DNA from: an uncultured Ruminococcus sp.
Lineage (GTDB): Bacteria; Bacillota; Clostridia; Oscillospirales; Ruminococcaceae
NCBI GenBank assembly: GCA_937926145.1
Contig: CALANW010000161.1
Location: 1-7,918, forward strand
Length of the DNA: 7,918 bases
Reading direction: 5' to 3'
Shown: piece by piece, positions 1 through 5,764 of the stretch
How the letters are laid out: every line of letters starts with the position of its first letter
Position numbering within the stretch: position 1 is the stretch's first letter
Notes under the pieces: model-generated
Database searches by the model: none
Told to the model about the DNA's origin: nothing
The model's input: the letters and a program-made list of their open reading frames with translations, nothing else
Position numbers and translations under genes: made by a program

Positions 1-50
1 CCGACCTGCTGATTACAAATCAGCTGCTCTACCAACTGAGCTACACCAGC
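1..50 (-). tRNA. tRNA-Thr (anticodon UGU), partial at window edge
   Basis: Read on the minus strand, the sequence starts with the acceptor strand GCTGGTG at 50-44. A D arm with GCTC/GAGC pairing follows, then an anticodon stem GCTGA/TCAGC around the loop TTTGTAA. The anticodon TGT lies at 17-15, so the tRNA reads ACA-type threonine codons. The variable loop and the first two bases of the T arm are present, and the rest lies beyond position 1. About 50 of roughly 76 bases are visible. Confidence 0.95.
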
Positions 51-90
51 TTGAATCTGATTTTTTGTTATCGTTTCAAGCGACTATTAC

Positions 91-119
91 ATTCTAACAT
101 AAGAAGTTCAATTTGTCAA
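91..119 (-). promoter_or_regulatory. Promoter for tRNA-Thr
   Basis: On the minus strand a perfect -35 box TTGACA (119-114) is followed after 17 bases by TAGAAT (96-91), which matches the -10 consensus at five of six positions. Transcription should begin near 84, giving a leader of about 34 bases before the mature 5' end at 50. Box quality and spacing support it, but no transcript data are available. Confidence 0.75.
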
Positions 120-188
120 TAGGATTTTTTATTATTTACAAATTGTTCACATTCTCTGTTTTTCTGTCGAAATTTTGCTGAAAATGAA

Positions 189-265
189 TGGTCGGGGCGA
201 CAGGACTCGAACCTGCGGCATCTTGGTCCCAAACCAAGCACTCTACCAAACTGAGTTACGCCCCG
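189..265 (-). tRNA. tRNA-Pro (anticodon UGG)
   Basis: A complete 77-base cloverleaf on the minus strand. The acceptor stem CGGGGCG (265-259) pairs with CGCCCCG (199-193), followed by discriminator A (192) and an encoded CCA end (191-189). The anticodon stem CTTGG/CCAAG encloses loop TTTGGGA with anticodon TGG at 231-229. The T loop is TTCGAGT between GCAGG and CCTGT. It lies upstream of tRNA-Thr on the same strand. No obvious terminator separates the two, so readthrough from this gene into tRNA-Thr is possible. Confidence 0.97.
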
Positions 266-279
266 AATTCAGCTTAATC

Positions 280-309
280 ATTATACCGCATTTCGATACT
301 GTTTGTCAA
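280..309 (-). promoter_or_regulatory. Promoter for tRNA-Pro
   Basis: On the minus strand TTGACA (309-304) and TATAAT (285-280) are both perfect consensus boxes separated by 18 bases. The -10 box ends 14 bases before the mature tRNA 5' end at 265, so the 5' leader would be very short. This fits strong stable-RNA transcription away from the atp operon. Confidence 0.85.
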
Positions 310-524
310 TATTAAATTTTAAACAAATCAGCAAGACTTTTCGATGCTGTTTTGTCTATTTTGACATAAATCGGGCAAAATAAGTACAGATCTAGACAGT
401 TGTACAATTTTTGTAACTCTTTTTGTTGAAATAAAATTGAGGAATAAACTATTTTGTTGCATTTTGCACTACAATTTGCGAGATTATTTAACCATATTTT
501 TTATGCAGATACATTAAAAGCTTG

Positions 525-553
525 TTGCAAATTTGAGCGAAACATGGTATAAT
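525..553 (+). promoter_or_regulatory. Promoter of the atp operon
   Basis: TTGCAA (525-530) as -35 and a perfect TATAAT (548-553) as -10 are separated by 17 bases. TG at 545-546 adds an extended -10 element (TGnTATAAT). Transcription should start near 560, giving a leader of about 25 bases before the GTG start of atpI. No other promoter of this quality is visible on this strand before atpI, so it is probably the main promoter for all nine atp genes. Confidence 0.8.
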
Positions 554-572
554 ACTATAAGTTTATAATGTC

Positions 573-580
573 GGAGGTGA
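573..580 (+). promoter_or_regulatory. Ribosome binding site that fixes the atpI start
   Basis: GGAGGTGA is an almost full match to the anti-Shine-Dalgarno sequence and lies 5 bases before GTG at 586. The in-frame ATG at 568 lies upstream of this site, has no ribosome binding site of its own and would sit only about 8 bases from the predicted transcription start. GTG 586 is therefore the better start. Confidence 0.8.
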
Positions 581-585
581 AAAGT

Positions 586-990
586 GTGAGGATAAAGTGC
601 TTTAGCTCTATGATAAATAAGGAGCTGACGTTTCTTTTGCCGCGCACTTTTATATTTGACGGCATTCTATACTTAATAACGCTGCCGTTCTTTGGCTTTA
701 AGCTCGATATGCTGTTGGGGCTGCTGCTCGGAACGTTCGTTATGCTGCTCAATTTCGTGATACTCGGAATTTCTTCCGAACACGCTGTCGAAAGGCAGGT
801 CGGCGCTGCAAAGCGGCTCATGACCCTTTCCTATATCGGCAGGTTCGCGATAATGGGCTGTCTTTTCGCTTTTTGCGTCAAAACTCAATATGCGAACGTT
901 GTTATGGCTGCTGTCCCTATGATGTATCCCCGCTGGAGCTACACGCTTGATGCGGCAGTGAAAAAACGGAAGGAGGGGAAAGATCTATGA
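586..990 (+). CDS. atpI: ATP synthase subunit I (AtpI-like assembly protein)
   Basis: A 134-residue membrane protein, counting from GTG 586. Hydrophobic stretches at about residues 21-38, 42-62, 80-98 and 102-114 suggest four membrane helices, with a basic tail (KKRKEGK). The Gly/Leu-rich second helix, with an Asn in LLNF, resembles the ATP synthase I chain family. Proteins of this family are not part of the working enzyme; they are thought to help assemble the c ring, and a role in Mg2+ supply has been proposed. Sequence conservation in the family is weak, so the call rests mainly on topology, size and position as first gene of the operon. The stop codon overlaps the atpB start in ATGA (987-990), which suggests translational coupling. 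An upstream in-frame ATG (568) would add six residues but is less likely. Confidence 0.85.
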   Translation: MRIKCFSSMINKELTFLLPRTFIFDGILYLITLPFFGFKLDMLLGLLLGTFVMLLNFVILGISSEHAVERQVGAAKRLMTLSYIGRFAIMGCLFAFCVKTQYANVVMAAVPMMYPRWSYTLDAAVKKRKEGKDL

Positions 991-1715
991 ATATAGACGT
1001 GCAGGGACCAAGACGGATGATACAGCTGCTTGATGCAGAGGGAAACATCAGATTCGCTATATCCGAATCGGTCGTTACGGGTTGGCTCGTTATCCTCGCC
1101 GTTCTCGCGATCTGCCTTATTCTTACGCACAATATGCAGAAAGTTCCTGCAGGCAAGAAACAATGCGCTGCGGAATATATAGTCAATTTCTGCAATAAAA
1201 TGGTGCGCAGCAATATGGGTGAGGATTGTATGAACTATGCTCCTTATATAGGTGCGCTGTTCTCCTATATCCTGCTGGGAACGCTTATTTCGATGCTCGG
1301 TTTCAGAAGTATCACAGCCGACATCAGCGTTACGGGCACACTTGCGGTAGTTACCTTTGTGCTCATAACCTATAATAAGATCCACGCCCACGGAATAGGC
1401 GCTTACCTCAAAACGATGATAAACCCGCTCAACATCATCAGCGAAGTCGCAACTCCTGTCGCTATGGCACTTCGTCTTTTCGGCAACGTCGCAGGCGGTA
1501 TGATAATCACTGTCATTCTTTATGCGGCTCTCGGCTCGGCAAGCGGAGCGTTATACAATCTTATCGGTATCCATGCGGAAACCTATTACTTCAATATCTT
1601 CCAGATAGGTATTCCTGCGGTTTTATCGGTCTATTTCGACCTTTTCTCCGGTACGATCCAGTCCTATGTATTTATCATGCTCACCATGATCTATATTCAG
1701 ATGGGACGCGAATAA
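987..1715 (+). CDS. atpB: F1Fo-ATP synthase subunit a
   Basis: Subunit a is the membrane stator component that forms the two ion half-channels beside the c ring. The protein has 242 residues and several hydrophobic segments (about 30-48, 84-106, 113-130, 150-181, 203-236). The essential arginine of the family is Arg163 in ALRLFGN, with the conserved Asn167 four residues later. The conserved C-terminal segment FDLFSGTIQSYVF (218-230) carries the usual Gln225. AGGAGG at 971-976, inside the end of atpI, lies 10 bases before the ATG, and the gene overlaps atpI by four bases. Length is normal for the shorter Firmicute form. Nothing is missing. A 103-base gap with predicted RNA structure separates it from atpE. 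Confidence 0.98.
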   Translation: MNIDVQGPRRMIQLLDAEGNIRFAISESVVTGWLVILAVLAICLILTHNMQKVPAGKKQCAAEYIVNFCNKMVRSNMGEDCMNYAPYIGALFSYILLGTLISMLGFRSITADISVTGTLAVVTFVLITYNKIHAHGIGAYLKTMINPLNIISEVATPVAMALRLFGNVAGGMIITVILYAALGSASGALYNLIGIHAETYYFNIFQIGIPAVLSVYFDLFSGTIQSYVFIMLTMIYIQMGRE

Positions 1716-1782
1716 TACCGAACACCGAAAAATGCGGAAAGATCGCTCCGATCTCTCCAATATTTTAAGATAGTGTTCCGTA
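1716..1782 (+). promoter_or_regulatory. Structured RNA between atpB and atpE
   Basis: Directly after the atpB stop, TAC-C-GAACAC (1716-1725) can pair with GTGTTC-C-GTA (1773-1782). This gives nine pairs and one C/C mismatch. The arms enclose a second hairpin, AGATCG (1740-1745), loop CTC, CGATCT (1749-1754). The structure ends about 20 bases before the atpE ribosome binding site (GGAGG, 1804-1808), which is preceded by a run of six T (1798-1803). No T-run follows the stem at once, so a terminator is unlikely. A role in RNA stability, cleavage or translation of atpE is inferred. Confidence 0.5.
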
Positions 1783-1818
1783 TAAATTCAAAATCAATTT
1801 TTTGGAGGTTATTTAACT

Positions 1819-2097
1819 ATGGAAAACGAAGCTTTATTGCAGGCTCAGAGTATTGTACTCGCAGGTCAGGCGATCGGCGCAGGACTTGCAATGATCGCAG
1901 GTATCGGTCCTGGTATCGGTGAAGGCTACGCAGTTGGTAAGACAATTGAAACTATCGGCCGTCAGCCTGAGATCAAGGGCGAAGTTACACCGACAATGTT
2001 CGTTGGCTGTGCCGTTGCCGAAACAACAGGTATCTACGGTCTGTTCGTTGCTATCATGCTCCTGTTCGCTAATCCGTTCCTCAAATACCTTGGCTAA
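1819..2097 (+). CDS. atpE: F1Fo-ATP synthase subunit c, sodium-type with two carboxylates
   Basis: The proteolipid that forms the rotor ring in the membrane. The 92 residues form a helical hairpin: helix 1 about 8-45 with the glycine-rich stretch GAGLAMIAGIGPGIGEG, a polar loop with the conserved RQP (48-50), and helix 2 about 54-86. The ion-binding carboxylate of helix 2 is Glu68, in the sequence AETTGIY. Aligned by eye to the Ilyobacter tartaricus c subunit, Val66, Glu68, Thr69, Thr70 and Tyr73 match the Na+ site Val63, Glu65, Ser66, Thr67 and Tyr70. The Gln32 position is Glu35, as in the two-carboxylate rotor described for Fusobacterium nucleatum. Proton-type c subunits such as that of Bacillus PS3 have EALPII instead. 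Na+ coupling is therefore inferred. A good GGAGG lies 10 bases before the ATG. Confidence 0.98.
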   Translation: MENEALLQAQSIVLAGQAIGAGLAMIAGIGPGIGEGYAVGKTIETIGRQPEIKGEVTPTMFVGCAVAETTGIYGLFVAIMLLFANPFLKYLG

Positions 2098-2135
2098 TTT
2101 TAATAAGAATTTAGAACGGGAGGCAGAATAAGCCT

Positions 2136-2636
2136 ATGTCAACTAATTTTGAATTTTTCTCAATTGATCTGACCACGATCGTAGGCACTCTGGCTAACCT
2201 TTTGATCCTGTTTCTTGTTGTAAAGCATTTTCTTTTCGACAAGGTGAACGCCATTCTTGAAGCGAGAAAAACGGAAGTTGAAAAAACTTACGAAGAAGCC
2301 GACCAGAAGCTGAAAAACGCTGAGGAGCTCGAAGCTGAATACACTGAAAAGCTCGCAGGCGCTAAGGAAGAATCGGCTGAGATCATCAAGAATGCCACCA
2401 AAAAGGCTCAGAAACGCTCTGACGAGATCATCTCCGAGGCTCAGGACGAGGCTCGCTCGATCACTGTCAAGGCTAACGCTGACATTGAAAAGGAAAAGAA
2501 ACGCGCTGTTAATCAGATAAAGGACGATATTTCCGATATTGCGATCTCTATCGCAGAAAAGGTCGTATCCAAGGAGATCGACCCCAAGACTCACGATGAG
2601 CTTATCGACAGCTTCATCGACAGCATCGGAGAATAA
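2136..2636 (+). CDS. atpF: F1Fo-ATP synthase subunit b
   Basis: Subunit b is the peripheral stalk that holds the catalytic head still relative to subunit a. The 166-residue protein has one N-terminal membrane helix (about 14-34, rich in Leu/Ile/Val). A long charged helix follows (about 38-140), dominated by Glu, Lys and Ala and expected to form a right-handed coiled coil with a second b copy. The C-terminal stretch ISDIAISIAEKVVSKEID (131-148) matches the conserved delta-binding end of the family. Only one b-type gene is present, so the stalk should be a homodimer. GGGAGG at 2118-2123 lies 12 bases before the ATG, slightly far but usable. The gene follows atpE by 38 bases and precedes atpH by 20, with no RNA structure seen at either junction. 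Confidence 0.97.
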   Translation: MSTNFEFFSIDLTTIVGTLANLLILFLVVKHFLFDKVNAILEARKTEVEKTYEEADQKLKNAEELEAEYTEKLAGAKEESAEIIKNATKKAQKRSDEIISEAQDEARSITVKANADIEKEKKRAVNQIKDDISDIAISIAEKVVSKEIDPKTHDELIDSFIDSIGE

Positions 2637-2656
2637 TCGGGAAAGGTCAGGTTCTT

Positions 2657-3199
2657 ATGGCAGGTTCGGTTGGAAATGTGTACTCCGAAGCTTTGTTTGA
2701 ACTTGCCGCCGAGCAGAACTGCGCAGAGGAAACCTTTGACGAGCTTATGGCTCTGAAAAAGATATGGAAGGAAAATCCCGAGGTCTCAAAGCTCCTCAAA
2801 TCCCCTACTTTGAGCGTAGCGGAAAGGCTTGAAGCCACAGAAAAGATCTTCAAGGGCAGAGTTTCCGACCAGATATACAATTTCCTTTGTGTTTTGACCG
2901 AAAAGAGCCGTGCGGATCATCTCCCCGAGATAGCGGACAGCTACAAGGAGAAATGGTACGACAAGAGCGGAATTGCCGAAGTCACGGTCACTTCCGACAG
3001 ACCTCTTTCGGACAAGCAGAGGGACAAGCTTATCGATAAGCTTTCCAAGGTCTATAACAAGAAGATAATTCTTGAAGAAAAGACCGACAGCTCCCTTATC
3101 GGCGGAATGAAGGTCAGCTACAACGGAACGCTCCTCGACGGTACTGTAAAGACCCGTCTTGAAACGCTCCAGAAACAGATAAAGGGTACGATCGCATAA
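2657..3199 (+). CDS. atpH: F1Fo-ATP synthase subunit delta
   Basis: Delta sits on top of the alpha3-beta3 head and ties it to subunit b. The protein has 180 residues, the normal length. An N-terminal helical domain (about 1-105) starts with the typical YSEALFELA (9-17). The C-terminal domain ends in the family signature SSLIGGMKVSYNGTLLDGTV (145-164), with Gly149-Gly150 and Asp161. The ribosome binding site is weak: GAAAGG at 2641-2646, 10 bases before the ATG. The close spacing to atpF (20 bases) suggests partly coupled translation. A perfect 8-base-pair hairpin follows three bases after the stop codon, before atpA. Confidence 0.97.
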   Translation: MAGSVGNVYSEALFELAAEQNCAEETFDELMALKKIWKENPEVSKLLKSPTLSVAERLEATEKIFKGRVSDQIYNFLCVLTEKSRADHLPEIADSYKEKWYDKSGIAEVTVTSDRPLSDKQRDKLIDKLSKVYNKKIILEEKTDSSLIGGMKVSYNGTLLDGTVKTRLETLQKQIKGTIA

Positions 3200-3201
3200 A
3201 A

Positions 3202-3227
3202 ATCTAAACCACTACGCTCGTTTAGAT
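3202..3227 (+). promoter_or_regulatory. Hairpin between atpH and atpA
   Basis: ATCTAAAC (3202-3209) and GTTTAGAT (3220-3227) are perfect inverted repeats around a 10-base loop. The downstream side is A-rich, not T-rich, so it is not an intrinsic terminator for the operon. It begins three bases after the atpH stop and ends 30 bases before the preferred atpA start. A role in RNA processing or in setting atpA output is inferred from its position. Confidence 0.5.
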
Positions 3228-3257
3228 CAAAAAAATATTATGAAAGTTGGTGTAATG

Positions 3258-4775
3258 ATGGATTTACGCCCGGATGAGATCACCGGTATAATCAAAGAAC
3301 AGATCAAGAATTACAATTCAAAGATCGAACTTTCCGATACCGGAACCGTTGTCACGGTCGGCGACGGTATCGCAAGGATCCACGGACTTGAAAAATGTAT
3401 GTCCGGCGAACTCCTTGAGTTTGAAAACGGCGTTTATGCCATGGCGCTCAACCTTGAACAGGAGTTCGTCGGAGCAGTTATGCTCGGTTCGGACACGGGT
3501 ATCAAGGAGGGCGATACCGTTAAGAGAACGGGACGCATCATGTCAGTTCCCGTCGGCGAAGAGCTTCTCGGAAGAGTTGTAAACTCGCTCGGTCAGCCTA
3601 TCGACGGCAAGGGTGCTATCCTCACGGATAAGACAATGCCTATCGAAAAGACCGCTCTCGGTATCATCACAAGAAAATCAGTAAGCCGTCCTCTCCAGAC
3701 GGGTATCAAGGCTATCGACGCTATGATCCCTATCGGCAGAGGTCAGCGTGAACTTATCATCGGCGACAGACAGACGGGTAAGACCGCTATCGCGCTCGAT
3801 ACTATCATCAATCAGAAGGGTCAGGGCGTTATCTGTATCTACGTTGCAATAGGTCAGAAGCGTTCTACCGTTGCAAACGTTGTTGAAACGCTCGAAAAGA
3901 ACGGCGCAATGGATTATACCATTGTTGTTTCCGCAACAGCTTCCGAGCTTGCACCTTTGCAGTATATAGCTCCTTATTCGGGCTGTGCAATGGGTGAATA
4001 CTTCCTCGATCAGGGCAAGGACGTACTTTGCGTTTATGATGACCTGTCGAAGCACGCTGTTGCTTACCGTACACTTTCCTTGCTTCTTAAGCGCCCACCG
4101 GGACGTGAAGCTTACCCCGGAGATGTATTCTATCTCCATTCAAGACTGCTCGAACGTGCTTGCTGCCTTAACGAAAACTACGGCGGCGGTTCGCTTACCG
4201 CGCTTCCTATCATCGAAACGCAGGCAGGCGACGTTTCGGCGTATATCCCTACAAACGTTATTTCTATCACAGACGGTCAGATCTTCCTTGAAACAGACCT
4301 TTTCAACGCAGGTATCCGCCCTGCCGTAAACCCCGGTATCTCCGTATCCCGTGTTGGTGGTGCAGCTCAGATCAAGGCTATGAAAAAGGTTTCGGGTTCG
4401 CTGAAGCTCACATACTCGCAGTATCGTGAACTCCAGTCGTTCTCGCAGTTCGGTTCTGACCTCGATAAGGACACCAAGGAGCGTCTTGCTCTCGGTGAAA
4501 GAGTTGTTGAAGTTCTCAAGCAGGACAGAAACTCGCCTATCGCCGTTGAAAATCAGGTTCTTATCATCTATGCCGTAACGCATAACTATTTAAAGGATAT
4601 TGCCGTTTCGGACGTTCTCGAATTCCAGAATGAAATGTTCGATTTCATCGCAGAATCTCACCCCGACATTACCGAAACTATCAGAACGCAGAAGGTTCTT
4701 ACTCCCGAAGCAGAGGACGAACTCAAAGATGCGCTCAATGAATTCGTTAAGAAGTTCCTCGCTGAAAAGGCTTGA
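3258..4775 (+). CDS. atpA: F1Fo-ATP synthase subunit alpha
   Basis: Alpha forms the non-catalytic nucleotide-binding part of the head, with three copies per enzyme. From ATG 3258 it has 505 residues. The P-loop GDRQTGKT is at 169-176 with Lys175, the same numbers as in the E. coli protein. The Walker B region DVLCVYDD is at 255-262. The arginine finger is Arg365 in SVSRVGGAAQ. The first residues, MDLRPDEI, align with the E. coli start MQLNSTEI, which supports this start. In-frame ATGs at 3255 and 3240 would add one or six residues (MKVGVM); no ribosome binding site precedes 3240. Only a poor GGTG (3247-3250) lies 7 bases before 3258, so this gene has the weakest initiation signal of the operon. 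It follows the atpH hairpin, and atpG comes 39 bases later. Confidence 0.98.
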   Translation: MDLRPDEITGIIKEQIKNYNSKIELSDTGTVVTVGDGIARIHGLEKCMSGELLEFENGVYAMALNLEQEFVGAVMLGSDTGIKEGDTVKRTGRIMSVPVGEELLGRVVNSLGQPIDGKGAILTDKTMPIEKTALGIITRKSVSRPLQTGIKAIDAMIPIGRGQRELIIGDRQTGKTAIALDTIINQKGQGVICIYVAIGQKRSTVANVVETLEKNGAMDYTIVVSATASELAPLQYIAPYSGCAMGEYFLDQGKDVLCVYDDLSKHAVAYRTLSLLLKRPPGREAYPGDVFYLHSRLLERACCLNENYGGGSLTALPIIETQAGDVSAYIPTNVISITDGQIFLETDLFNAGIRPAVNPGISVSRVGGAAQIKAMKKVSGSLKLTYSQYRELQSFSQFGSDLDKDTKERLALGERVVEVLKQDRNSPIAVENQVLIIYAVTHNYLKDIAVSDVLEFQNEMFDFIAESHPDITETIRTQKVLTPEAEDELKDALNEFVKKFLAEKA

Positions 4776-4814
4776 ACCGCTGACGAAAATAGGTAAAGAA
4801 AGGATGGATTTTGT

Positions 4815-5684
4815 ATGGCTTCGGGCAATATGAAAAGCATAAAAAGGCGTATCAAGAGCGTCGAGTCCACCTTGCAGATCACAAAGGCTATGGAAGTGGT
4901 TTCTTCATCGAAGCTGCGCAAAGCCAAGGAAAAGGCTGACAAGGCTCGCCCGTTCTATAAGTCGCTGCATGAAACAATGTGCGAGATCCAATCCGAAAAT
5001 GAGAACTTCTTTTCTCCCTTTACCCGTAAGCAGGACGGCGCAGGCACGGTAATGCTTGTCGTTATCGCAGGCGACCGCGGTCTTGCGGGCGGCTTCAACT
5101 CAAATATAACGAAGCTTGCCGCAGCGCGCATCAAAGAGCTTACGGACGAGGGCAGCAAGGTCAAGGTTCTTGCTGTCGGCAAAAAATCAGCCGAATTTTT
5201 CACAAAGCATGGCTATGATGTCGTGCAGACTTATATCAATGTCGGTCAGGACCTGCGCATAAACGGCGCGGCTGCCATTGCCGACGATATAGTCGTACCG
5301 TATCTTAAAGGCGAGGTCACATCTGTGGAGCTTGTTTCGACCGAGTTCGTTTCAACGCTCTCTCAGGTTGCGAAGTTCAGTCCTATCCTGCCGCTCGATA
5401 TCCCGAAGCAGGAGAAGAAAGTTCACGAACTTCCCATATATGAACCCTCAGCCGAGGCTGTTTTTAACGCCATTGTTCCCAAATATATCACAGGCGTTGT
5501 ATATTCTGCGATAGTTGAAAGCTTTGCCGCAGAGCAGGCTGCAAGAAGAAGCGCAATGGAAAACGCTTCCGACAACGCAGGAGAAATGATCTCCAGCCTC
5601 TCGCTCGTCTACAACCGGGCAAGACAGTCTGCGATCACTCAGGAGATCACGGAGATCGTCGGCGGTGCTTCCGCTCAGGAATGA
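4815..5684 (+). CDS. atpG: F1Fo-ATP synthase subunit gamma
   Basis: Gamma is the rotating central shaft that links the c ring to the catalytic sites. The protein has 289 residues, the usual length. Its N-terminal helix (MKSIKRRIKSVESTLQITKAM, 6-26) and C-terminal helix (about 236-283, with MISSLSLVYNRARQSAITQE at 258-277) form the coiled coil inside the head. These are the best conserved parts of the family. A Rossmann-like middle domain contains GDRGLAGGFNSN (86-97). AGGA at 4801-4804 lies 10 bases before ATG 4815. A second in-frame ATG at 4830 could also give a plausible N-terminus but has less ribosome binding support. An 80-base gap with a perfect 8-base-pair hairpin separates it from atpD. 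Confidence 0.97.
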   Translation: MASGNMKSIKRRIKSVESTLQITKAMEVVSSSKLRKAKEKADKARPFYKSLHETMCEIQSENENFFSPFTRKQDGAGTVMLVVIAGDRGLAGGFNSNITKLAAARIKELTDEGSKVKVLAVGKKSAEFFTKHGYDVVQTYINVGQDLRINGAAAIADDIVVPYLKGEVTSVELVSTEFVSTLSQVAKFSPILPLDIPKQEKKVHELPIYEPSAEAVFNAIVPKYITGVVYSAIVESFAAEQAARRSAMENASDNAGEMISSLSLVYNRARQSAITQEITEIVGGASAQE

Positions 5685-5706
5685 CGCTCCGATAAAACGC
5701 CCGAAC

Positions 5707-5732
5707 GCAATGCAGCGGTTACAATGCATTGC
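5707..5732 (+). promoter_or_regulatory. Hairpin between atpG and atpD
   Basis: GCAATGCA (5707-5714) and TGCATTGC (5725-5732) are perfect inverted repeats around a 10-base loop, the same stem and loop sizes as the hairpin before atpA but with unrelated sequence. No T-run follows, so it is not a terminator. It lies 32 bases before the atpD start. A role in RNA processing, stability or atpD expression is inferred. Confidence 0.5.
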
Positions 5733-5750
5733 ACACCCAATTTAAAACAA

Positions 5751-5759
5751 GAGGTGATC
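5751..5759 (+). promoter_or_regulatory. Ribosome binding site that fixes the atpD start
   Basis: GAGGTGATC is complementary to the 3' end of 16S rRNA over nine bases. GAGGTG ends 8 bases before ATG 5765. It rules out the longer in-frame TTG start at 5729, which lies inside the hairpin arm. Confidence 0.85.
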
Positions 5760-5764
5760 AAATA

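Larger units (their letters stand above)
266..585. other. Divergent intergenic region between tRNA-Pro and atpI
   Basis: This is 320 bases of AT-rich DNA without a credible gene. It holds the minus-strand tRNA-Pro promoter near its left end, and the plus-strand atp promoter and atpI ribosome binding site near its right end. In the middle (about 310-524) I see only AT-rich sequence with short chance repeats, such as TTTTGTTG at 421-428 and 452-459, and no convincing operator, riboswitch or small RNA. Confidence 0.7.

Noticed and set aside
361..390. Perfect TTGACA on the plus strand as a second atp promoter
   Set aside because: The best -10 candidate at suitable spacing is TACAGA, a poor match; the promoter at 525-553 is far better.
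399..424. Imperfect hairpin around GTTGTACAA/TTGTAAC followed by a T-run
   Set aside because: There is no plus-strand gene upstream to terminate, the stem needs a two-base bulge, and such structures are expected by chance in AT-rich DNA.
5729..5764. TTG start giving a 12-residue longer beta subunit
   Set aside because: The TTG lies in the right arm of a hairpin without a ribosome binding site, while ATG 5765 has a nine-base match to 16S rRNA at ideal spacing and gives the normal length.
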